Assembly (NCBI GenBank): GCA_037178625.1
Contig: CM074131.1
Span: forward strand, 2,852,001-2,916,000
Direction of reading: 5' to 3'
DNA: 64,000 bases
From: Skeletonema tropicum
Lineage: Eukaryota; Bacillariophyta; Thalassiosirophyceae; Thalassiosirales; Thalassiosiraceae
The notes under the pieces are model-generated. The model was not told the origin of the DNA. It was given only the letters and a program-made list of their open reading frames with translations, and did no database searches. This document shows, piece after piece, positions 51,101 through 60,483 of this stretch. The translations under genes and the position numbers were made by a program. Numbering within the stretch: position 1 is the stretch's first letter; every line of letters begins with the position of its first letter.

Positions 51101-54048
51101 GTAGCTGCAATCCTCTCTTCCTCGGCCTTGATCTTCGCCTCTTCCTCTGCAATCTTTGCAGCTGCTAAAGCCGCTGTCGTTGCAATATTCTCTTCCTCGG
51201 CATTCCTCATCGCCTCTTCCTCGGCCTTCTTTGCAGCTGCAGTTCTCTCTTCCTCGGCCTTGATCATCGCCTCTTCCTCTGCTTTCTTTGCAGCTGCAAT
51301 TCTCTCTTCCTCGGCCTTCCTTGCATCTGCAATTCTCTCTTCCTCGGCCTTGACCTTTGCATCTTCCTCTGCTTTCTTTGCAGCTGCAATCCTCTCTTCC
51401 TCGGCCTCCTTTGCAGCTGCAATCCTCTCTTCCTCGGCCTTCCTCTTCGCCTCTTCCTCTGCTTTCTTTGCAGCTGCAATCCTCTCTTCCTCAACCTTCT
51501 TTGCAGCTGCAATTCTCTCCTCCTCGGCCTTGATCTTCGCCTCTTCCTCTGCTTTCTTTGCAGCTGCAATCCTCTCTTCCTCGGCCTCCTTTGCAGCTGC
51601 AATCCTCTCTTCCTCGGCCTTCCTCTTCGCCTCTTCCTCTGCTTTCTTTGCAGCTGCAATCCTCTCTTGCTCGGCCTTGATCTTCGCCTCTTCCTCTGCT
51701 TTCTTTGCAGCTGCAATTCTCTCTTCCTCGGCCTTGATCTTCGTCTCTTCCTCTGCCTTCTTTGCAACTGCAACCCTCTCCTGATCGGCCTTGATCTTCG
51801 CCTCTTCCTCTGCTTTCTTTGCAGCTGCAATCCTCTCTTCCTCGGCCTTGACCTTCGCCTCTGCTTCTGCCTTCTTTGCAGCTGCAATTCTCTCCTGCTC
51901 GGCATTCCTCTTCGCCTCTTCCTCTGCTTTCTTTGCAGCTGCTAAAGCCGCTGTCACTGCAATCCTCTCCTGCTCGGCCTTGATCTTGGCATCTTCTTCT
52001 GCTTTCTTTGCAGCTGCAATCCTCTCCTCTTCAGCCTTCTTTGCAACTGCAACCCTTTCCTCCTCCTCCTCGGCCTTCCTCTTCTCCTCTTCTCCTCCTG
52101 CCCTCTTTTTGGCTTCCTCTTCTGCCTTCTTTTCAGCTTCAATCCTCTTCTCCTCTTCTGCTTTCTTTGCAGCTGCCTCATTGTTACTGTCGATTACACA
52201 TGCAGCTGGCGGAGGCTTGACAAATTCGCATTTATCCAATGAAATTTTTCCGCAAGGTTTTGAGCCTTTCTTCAGTGCATAAGATTTGCCCTTGTCACTC
52301 TTGATCAGTTCATTTGCTGTGGTGTCGAAAGTACCCAAATGAACATGTTTCCCTTTCTTGTCATAATCAAATACTGCCAATTCAATCTTCCTATTCAAAT
52401 CTCCATCACACAATGCATTGATATCAATAGTGGCTGGATTCCACTGGTGAGACCAATTGCTCTTCACTCGATCACTTCGATACACTGGTGCCCAAGTCTT
52501 GCTGTCATCGTAGGTGCGACGTACCTCGAAGAAGGGATCTGATTTGCCACTGAATTCTTGCCAACGCAGGATCAATATTCCTGCCGATTTTGGTACCTTC
52601 TGGATACGGGCGGAGAGCGTGGGTTGTTTTCCTCCTCTTTTCTTTGTTAGTGGCTTGGCTTCAATACCTCCTTGTCCTTGGCCTTGTTCACCAAGAATAT
52701 CTTCAATTTTGAACACAGCGGCTGCAATAGTGATAGTGAAGGCAGTTTCAGTAAGAATGAGTGAGTGCTCGAAAGGAATGCATCTAAATATGCATTGCAT
52801 AAAAAAAACTTACATCCCATTGGAATACCACTGCCCTTCCTAACCTTATCAACAACTGACACTTTAACGCACGCCTCCTTCCCAAAGCTGTGATCAAATA
52901 TGAACGAAGTCGTCCACTTTGGAGACAGTGAATTCTTGATGACCTCCGTTCTGCCCAATAACTTCCCTGGCTCTTCATCAAATCCAGCGACTAGTAGTTT
53001 GACCTCGGCGTATGGATCAGATGTACCCTTGCCTAGACCGGCGACATTTTTCAGGTCAGATGCGTGGAGAGTTAGTAAAAGCTTGTCTACAGGATTCACC
53101 ACTCTATCCGCCTCAGTTATCTCACATTCGTCTAACGAAATTGTCCCGCAAGTTTCTGAACCTGAACCTTTCTTCAACTTATAAGGCTTGACTTTGCTAT
53201 TGATCAGTTCATTCACAGTGGTTTTGAAATTACACAAATGAACATGGTCAGCATCTGAACTCATATCATGATCAAACACGACGAAATAAAAATCCCTATT
53301 CAAATCACCATCACACAGTGCCTGAACATCTATAGTGGCAGGACTCCACTCTGGACTCTCACTGGGAATCCAACTCTTTACACGCTCGCTTCGATAAACT
53401 GGTGAAAAATCTTTAACGCCTTCATGTTCATAGTTGCGAAGTACCACAAACCAGGGATCTGATTTGCCACGATATCCTTGCCAACGCAGGGTCAACTTTC
53501 CTGCCGATATGGATGGGACCTCCCGGATACGAACAGAGAGTACCCCGATCCCGCCCTGCTCTTCTACATAATCATTTTCTAGTTGTTTGCCTTGAATACT
53601 TCCTTGGCTGAGAAGGATATCTTCAATTTTGAATACAGCGGCTGCAAAAGTAAAAGGGATTGCAGAATTATGAGTGAGTGTGCGCGAGGGCGAGGGAACA
53701 TATATAATGTGTACTTTCACAGTGGTGGTTGCAAATACACATATTATACTTACATCCAATGAACTTATCACTCTCCTTCCTGATCTTGTCAGCCACTATC
53801 ACTTTAATACACGCATCCTTCCCCAAGTTATCATCGATTAAGAATGTTGTTGTCCATTTTGAATATAAAGAATTCTTGATTGATTCCGTCCTACCCAATA
53901 ATATTCCTGGATCTTCATCAGATCCAGATGCTATTAGTTTGACTTCGGCATATGGATCGGATGTCCCCTTGCCCCGACCGGCAACATTTTTGAGGTCAGT
54001 TGCGTGGAGCGTTAGCTGCAGCTTTTGCTTTTGCCCTGACCCAGACAT
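48069..54048 (-). CDS. Copine-like tandem C2 protein with giant KAEEE helix, copy B
   Basis: Exons 54048-53754, 53641-52814 and 52721 onward mirror copy A. Exon 1 differs by only about three residues (ASGSDEDP versus ASVSDEDP; SLYSKW versus SLSSKW; KVIVAD versus KVLVAD). The KAEEE frame is open without interruption from 52721 to about 48325, some 1,465 codons. There one extra base in CTTCATTTGCAG throws it out of frame. The correct frame resumes (VEEERIVAAKKEDEEAKIK) and stops at 48069 after KKVVMMLAFCPS, where the third fragment is fused. Copy B therefore lacks the membrane-associated C-terminus of copy A and would be a soluble C2-helix protein of up to ~1,920 residues. The C2 domains lack a vWA partner, as in copy A. 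Confidence 0.7.
48090..52180 (-). repeat. 57-bp coding minisatellite of copy B
   Basis: Same 19-residue block structure as copy A, but the order of units differs and Ala-rich spacers are more varied (AAAAAAAVVAAAKKK; AAVSLAVAKKAEEE). Two ~1.5 kb blocks, about 48.7-50.1 and 50.2-51.2 kb, share a characteristic series (SETKAEEEAKRIAEQERFAA in both). This shows duplication within the array after the A/B split or its loss from A. Confidence 0.85.
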
Positions 54049-54178
54049 TTTTGTTCTGTTTTTTTCAGTAGCAATGGTTCAGAGAAGGAGAAGATCATCA
54101 TCTGGTGCGGCTCTATCAGCCAGCGACAAAAGGGTGAACGCTGCACGCGTTTGCGTTTGGGTATCCCGTCTTCAGATA

Positions 54179-54383
54179 CAGTGAACCTTCGCGAACTTAA
54201 CCCCCGGGGGGTCGAAAAATTTTGGCTAGTCTGATCTAGGGGGATCTGACTTTCGGAATTGTCACATACCTACTATATAATTCCCTAGTAGCTACTAGTA
54301 GAAACCGGGAGGGGGGTCTAAATATTTTTCTATATAGGCTGTAATTTGGAGGGGGGGTCTAGTTTAGTTCGGGAGGATCACTG
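54179..54383. mobile_element. MITE-like insertion in the copy B promoter
   Basis: A 205-bp insertion is absent from the equivalent place in copy A (after TTCAGATA). Its ends are imperfect inverted repeats of about 22 bp: CAGTGAACCTTCGCGAAC at the left and, read on the other strand, CAGTGATCCTCCCGAAC at the right. Runs of C/G (ACCCCCGGGGGGTC, GGAGGGGGGGTC) lie inside. There is no coding capacity. CAGT ends with TA next to the left end suggest a Tc1/mariner-type non-autonomous element. The right flank has four extra bases before TA, so the target duplication is not perfect. Confidence 0.65.
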
Positions 54384-54931
54384 GCTGTATGTGAACACTT
54401 TTCACTTTTCATTCCTTCCGACCGATGATATGCCAAAATGATGGACAAACGACATCTTCCGGATTTGGTAGAGCTGGCACTTGTTTTCGTACTTTTGGTC
54501 TTACATTCGCAACTCATAGCCGTGCAAGACCAATTCACCGGGGCCAAAACTTTTCTAGGTACGTAATTCGATTCCTACTGTAGAAAATTAAGCTACTCCC
54601 ACCCTTCCAGTTCGCTCTCGCGTCGCTGGGGACAGGGCCTCTCGTCAATCTTACCACTTTTCCTCAAAAAAGAAAACAGTGCCCCTCGCTTTTCCAAACT
54701 GTCTTGTGTTCCCAAGTGCCGCTTAAGTATGCGGAGATGTGTATCGAATTCGCAAAGTCTCGAGAACCATTTGATTGCGATGAGCAGAGAAAGAGAGATC
54801 TGCTATATCAAAGACCTGAGTACAACGAAAATATTATAAGCTCGTGATAAAGCTCTGCCGCCTTAGGATGGGCAAGAGAGTTGCAAGCGAAAAAGTATAG
54901 TACCATAGTTGTGCTTTACATAAGCAAAGGC
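54384..54931. other. Upstream region of copy B
   Basis: Diverged counterpart of 45400-45900 upstream of copy A (shared blocks include GAGCTGGCACTTGTTTTCGT and CAAACTGTCTTGTGTTCCCA). No coding sequence. Confidence 0.5.
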
Positions 54932-57900
54932 TGGACCACTCAGATCAGCTACAGCGTCGTAAGGTAGCGTCGCTTATCTAACTTAGCTATCCTACTGAGC
55001 AGTGCAAATGAGCTTGTTTACTATTGCCATCGACTATAATGGGCCACCAGAAGCGGCTCATGCATATCTTCTCATGCATATATTGACGACGAGAGATACG
55101 ATATGATTAGATATAGTGCTGCAGGCAAGCCCAAGTTGGACCACTCAGATCAGCTACAGCGTAGTATGGTAGCATCGCTTATCTAACTCAGCTATCCTAC
55201 TGAGCAGTGCAAATGAGCTTATTTACTATTAACACCGACTATATTGGGCCACCAGAAGCGGCTCATGCATATATTGACGACGAGAGATACGATATGATTA
55301 GATATAGTGCTGCCGGCAAACCCAAGTTGGACCACTCGGATCAGCTACAGCGTAGTATGGTAGCGTCGCTTATCTAACTAAGCTATCCTACTGAGCAGTG
55401 CAAATGAGCTTGTTTACTATTGCCACCGACTATAATGGGCCACCAGAAACGGCTCATGCATATATTGACGACGAGAGATACGATATGATTAGATATAGTG
55501 CTGCCGGCAAGCCCAAGTTGGACCACTCGGATCAGCTCCAGCGTAGTATGGTAGCGTCGCTTATCTAACCAAGCTATCCTACTGAGCAGTGCAAATGAGC
55601 TTGTTTACTATTGCCATCGACTATAATGGGCCACCAGAAGCGGCTCATGCATGTATTGACGACGAGAGATACGATATGATCAGATATAGTGCTGCCGGCC
55701 AGCCCAAGTTGGACGTAGTATGGTAGCGTCGCTTATCTAAAAAAGCTATCCTACTGAGCAGTGCAAATGAGCTTGTTTACTATTGCCACCGACTATAATG
55801 GGCCACCAGAAGCGGCTCATGCATATATTGACGACGAGAGATACGATATGATTAGATATAGTGCTGCCGGCCAGCCCAAGTTGGACCACTCAGATCGGCT
55901 CCAGCGTAGTATGGTAGCGTCGCTTATCTAACTAAGCTATCCTACTGAGCAGTGCAAATGAGCTTGTTTACTATTGCCATCGACTATAATGGGCCACCAG
56001 AAGCGGCTCATGCATATATTGACGACGAGAGATACGATATGATTAGATATAGTGCTGCCGGCCAGCCCAAGTTGGACGTAGTATGGTAGCGTCGCTTATC
56101 TAAAAAAGCTATCCTACTGAGCAATCCGGCCACTCATTGAGAATGGGCCGGGGATGTCCAACTGGCACACCTGGAGTGGGGAGTAATCCCCTCTCCCCCA
56201 CCTCTGCGGTGGCAGAGGTTGAGTGAGGACTCTCACTCTCACCTGTCGAGAGGCAGTTGAGAGTAGGAGGGAGGAGGAACATACCATCACCTAGCACAGG
56301 TGACAAGAGGAGTGCGGACTTGCCACTGAACTAGAGATACCTAGACTGCACTCCTCTTATTACCTAAAATGGGCAAGTTCAGATCCAGCTTGCCCAGTAA
56401 ACAGCTCCTGAATACCATCCTAAACTAATCACTTATTTATATATAAAAAAAATCCTACTGAGCAGTGCAAATGAGCTTGTTTACTATTGCCACCGACTAT
56501 AATGGGCCACCAGAAGCGGCTCATGCATATATTGACGACGAGAGATACGATATGATCAGATATAGTGCTGCCGGCCAGCCCAAGTTGGACGTAGTATGGT
56601 AGCGTCGCTTATCTAAAAAAGCTATCCTACTGAGCAGTGCAAATGAGCTTGTTTACTATTGCCACCGACTATAATGGGCCACCAGAAGCGGCTCATGCAT
56701 ATATTGACGACGAGAGATACGATATGATTAGATATAGTGCTGCCGGCCAGCCCAAGTTGGACCAATCAGATCGGCTCCAGCGTAGTAGCGTCGCTTATCT
56801 AAAAAAGCTATCCTACTGAGCAGTGCAAATGAGCTTGTTTACTATTGCCACCGACTATAATGGGCCACCAGAAGCGGCTCATGCATATATTGACGACGAG
56901 AGATACGATATGATTAGATATAGTGCTGCCGGCCAGCCCAAGTTGGACCAATCAGATCAGCTACAGCGTAGTAGCGTCGCTTTTCTAACTAAGCTATCCT
57001 ACTGAGCAGTGCAAATGAGCTTGTTTACTATTGCCACCGACTATAATGGGCCACCAGAAGCGGCTCATGCATATATTGACGACGAGAGATACGATATGAT
57101 TAGATATAGAGCTGCCGGCCAGCCCAAGTTGGACCACTCAGATCGGCTCCAGCGTAGTATGGTAGCGTCGCTTATCTAACTAAGCTATCCTACTGAGCAG
57201 TGCAAATGAGCTTGTTTACTATTGCCATCGACTATAATGGGCCACCAGAAGCGGCTCATGCATATATTGACGACGAGAGATACGATATGATTAGATATAG
57301 TGATGCCGGCCAGCCCAAGTTGGACGTAGTATGGTAGCGTCGCTTATCTAAAAAAGCTATCCTACTGAGCAGTGCAATTGAGCTTGTTTACTATTGCCAC
57401 CGACTATAATGGGCCACCAGAAGCGGCTCATGCATATATTGACGACGAGAGATACGATATGATTAGATATAGTGCTGCCGGCCAGCCCAAGTTGGACCAC
57501 TCAGATCAGCTACAGCGTAGTAGCGTCGCTTATCTAACTAAGCTATCCTACTGAGCAGTGCAAATGAGCTTGTTTACTATTGCCACCGACTATAATGGGC
57601 CACCAGAAGCGGCTCATGCATGTATTGACGACGAGAGATACGATATGATTAGATATAGTGCTGCCGGCCAGCCCAAGTTGGACAACGCAGATCGGCTCCA
57701 GCGTAGTAGCGTCGCTTCAAACTAAGCTATCCTACTGAGCAGTGCAAATGAGCTTGTTTACTATTGCCACCGACTATAATGGGCCACCAGAAGCGGCTCA
57801 TGCATATATTGACGACGAGAGATACGATATGATCAGATATAGTGCTGCCGGCCAGCCCAAGTTGGACGTAGTATGGTAGCGTCGCTTATCTAAAAAAGCT

Positions 57901-59895
57901 ATCCTACTGAGCAGTGCAAATGAGCTTGTTTACTATTGCCACCGACTATAATGGGCCACCAGAAGCGGCTCATGCATATATTGACGACGAGAGATACGAT
58001 ATGATTAGATATAGTGCTGCCGGCCAGCCCAAGTTGGACCAATCAGATCGGCTCCAGCGTAGTAGCGTCGCTTATCTAACTAAGCTATCCTACTGAGCAG
58101 TGCAAATGAGCTTGTTTACTATTGCCACCGACTATAATGGGCCACCAGAAGCGGCTCATGCATATATTGACGACGAGAGATACGATATGATTAGATATAG
58201 TGCTGCCGGCCAGCCCAAGTTGGACCAATCAGATCAGCTACAGCGTAGTAGCGTCGCTTTTCTAACTAAGCTATCCTACTGAGCAGTGCAAATGAGCTTG
58301 TTTACTATTGCCACCGACTATAATGGGCCACCAGAAGCGGCTCATGCATATATTGACGACGAGAGATACGATATGATTAGATATAGTGCTGCCGGCCAGC
58401 CCAAGTTGGACCACTCAGATCGGCTCCAGCGTAGTATGGTAGCGTCGCTTATCTAACTCAGCTATCCTACTGAGCAGTGCAAATGAGCTTGTTTACTATT
58501 GCCATCGACTATAATGGGCCACCAGAAGCGGCTCATGCATATATTGACGACGAGAGATACGATATGATTAGATATAGTGATGCCGGCCAGCCCAAGTTGG
58601 ACGTAGTATGGTAGCGTCGCTTATCTAAAAAAGCTATCCTACTGAGCAGTGCAATTGAGCTTGTTTACTATTGCCACCGACTATAATGGGCCACCAGAAG
58701 CGGCTCATGCATATATTGACGACGAGAGATACGATATGATTAGATATAGTTCTGCCGGCCAGCCCAAGTTGGACCACTCAGATCAGCTACAGCGTAGTAG
58801 CGTCGCTTATCTAACTAAGCTATCCTACTGAGCAGTGCAAATGAGCTTGTTTACTATTGCCACCGACTATAATGGGCCACCAGAAGCGGCTCATGCATGT
58901 ATTGACGACGAGAGATACGATATGATCAGATATAGTGCTGCCGGCCAGCCCAAGTTGGACAACGCAGATCGGCTCCAGCGTAGTAGCGTCGCTTCAAACT
59001 AAGCTATCCTACTGAGCAGTGCAAATGAGCTTGTTTACTATTGCCACCGACTATAATGGGCCACCAGAAGCGGCTCATGCATATATTGACGACGAGAGAT
59101 ACGATATGATCAGATATAGTGCTGCCGGCCAGCCCAAGTTGGACGTAGTATGGTAGCGTCGCTTATCTAAAAAAGCTATCCTACTGAGCAGTGCAAATGA
59201 GCTTGTTTACTATTGCCACCGACTATAATGGGCCACCAGAAGCGGCTCATGCATATATTGACGACGAGAGATACGATATGATTAGATATAGTGCTGCCGG
59301 CCAGCCCAAGTTGGACCAATCAGATCTGCTCCAGCGTAGTAGCGTCGCTTATCTAAAAAAGCTATCCTACTGAGCAGTGCAAATGAGCTTGTTTACTATT
59401 GCCATCGACTATAATGGGCCACCAGAAGCGGCTCATGCATATATTGACGACGAGAGATACGATATGATTAGATATAGTGCTGCCGGCCAGCCCAAGTTGG
59501 AGAACTCAGATCAGCTACAGCGTAGTAGCGTCGCTTTTCTAACTAAGCTATCCTACTGAGCAGTGCAAATGAGCTTGTTTACTATTGCCACCGACTATAA
59601 TGGGCCACCAGAAGCGGCTCATGCATATATTGACGACGAGAGATACGATATGATTAGATATAGTGCTGCCGGCCAGCCCAAGTTGGACCACTCAGATCAG
59701 CTACAGCGTAGTATGGTAGCATCGCTTATCTAACTAAGTTATCCTACTGAGCAGTGCAAATGAGCTTATTTACTATTGCCACCGACTATAATGGGCCACC
59801 AGAAGCGGCTCATGCATATATTGACGACGAGAGATACGATATGATCAGATATAGTGCTGCCGGCCAGCCCAAGTTGGACCACTCAGATCAGCTAG
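54932..59895 (+). repeat. ~186-bp satellite array with 1,277-bp higher-order repeat
   Basis: About 26 head-to-tail monomers. The typical unit is 186 bp (e.g. 56637, 56823, 57914, 58100, 59191, 59377). Variants of about 190 bp carry an extra ATGG in GTAGTATGGTAGCG. Variants of about 172 bp lack the ACCACTCAGATCAGCTACAG block. From 56.6 kb on, the same series of seven variants repeats at 1,277 bp. The variant with GCAATTGAGC occurs at 57372 and again at 58649. Monomers are about 95-99% alike. A 60-codon frame closed by TGA is present in many units, but insertions disrupt it in others. A monomer near nucleosome-repeat length with higher-order structure is typical of centromeric or heterochromatic satellites. 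Confidence 0.95.
56124..56451 (+). mobile_element. SINE-like retroposed insertion of a structured RNA
   Basis: A 328-bp sequence splits one satellite monomer. It is flanked by perfect 13-bp target-site duplications (ATCCTACTGAGCA at 56111-56123 and 56452-56464). It ends in TATATAAAAAAA, the signature of target-primed reverse transcription. Removing it with one duplicate restores a normal monomer. Several perfect hairpins are present: CCGGCC 56126-56131 with GGCCGG 56146-56151; CCTCTGC/GCAGAGG; CACCT/AGGTG; AAGAGGAGTGC 56305-56315 with GCACTCCTCTT 56348-56358; TGGGCAAG 56370-56377 with CTTGCCCA 56389-56396. AGTTCAGATCC is one base off a Pol III B box but lies near the 3' end, and no clear A box is seen. 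No tRNA, 5S, 7SL or hammerhead identity is recognised. Confidence 0.8.
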
Positions 59896-60483
59896 AGATT
59901 AAGGACGATTTTTTAGTGTCGTTTATTTGAAGCTTTACTATTCGAGTATTTCTTACGGGTTTGTATAAACGAGCTTGTGATCATATTTTTTGACTAGAAT
60001 GGACCATTTCTAGAAAGATGATTTTTTTTACACTCTTCATTTCATTCGAAGATATTGGTAACTTCTTTGGTTCTTTTTCACTCAGTTGTAGGATTAAGGA
60101 TTTACTCAAAGTCATTCAAATTATATGATCATCTTCCTATGCTTTACAAGGACCAATATTTCACCTTGACCAATAAACAATGCTTTCATTGCGTTCCAGG
60201 GCGCCGCAGGTGCAAGCTACAAGGAAGAAGAGTATGAAGGACGAGAATCGCGGTGGACACGTATTGAAAATTTTAGATAGGGATCTTTTTTTGAAGGTAC
60301 GTTTTCTCATCATCTACTGCCACGTGACACGTTTTGTGTGACGCGTGACAGTTGCACATCTTGCCGCCTTCATTCGATTTCGACAACAACATGTGTGGCA
60401 TGCAACAGCAAACATGACCATGACGCACTAATCTGGTAGTAAGTACTCTGGAACTAAGCTAAAAATCAACAACCAACGCGACC
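59896..60483. other. Intergenic region between satellite and PRT gene
   Basis: AT-rich to 60060, then mixed. The inverted pair CACGTGACACG...CGTGTGACGCGTGACAG lies near 60320-60350. No credible gene. The sequence just before 60484 should be the promoter of the phosphoribosyltransferase gene. Confidence 0.4.

Larger units (their letters stand above)
46653..55150. repeat. Segmental duplication, copy B with internal third fragment
   Basis: Counterpart of 37655-46440. It starts with the same 3' flank (ACACTGGGTGTGTGTCATGC). It differs from copy A by loss of the middle C-terminal segment, presence of an extra truncated unit at its 3' end, a MITE-like insertion in the promoter and expansion of the satellite. 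Confidence 0.8.

Noticed and set aside
48293..51784. A 1,163-codon plus-strand reading frame (SSAFFAAAILSSS repeats)
   Set aside because: Antisense shadow of the KAEEE minisatellite. The minus strand continues from C2 exons with good splice sites, and repeat periodicity explains the lack of stops. Kept only as a finding to test.
56109..56306. A 65-codon minus-strand frame inside the A-tailed insertion
   Set aside because: It crosses from satellite into the insert and runs through the hairpins. It is accidental.
56124..56451. Hammerhead ribozyme or tRNA-derived SINE
   Set aside because: No CUGANGA/GAAA core was found. A near-B-box (AGTTCAGATCC) lies at the wrong end, and no convincing A box or cloverleaf is visible.
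56637..59559. Repeated 60-codon frames, one per satellite monomer (SLFTIATDYNGPPEAAHAY)
   Set aside because: They exist because the monomer is 186 bp (62 codons). Four-base insertions and 14-base deletions disrupt the frame in many monomers, and there is no sign of a family or of selection on the frame.
54932..59895. CRISPR array
   Set aside because: The repeats are ~186 bp and contiguous without unique spacers, and the DNA is eukaryotic.
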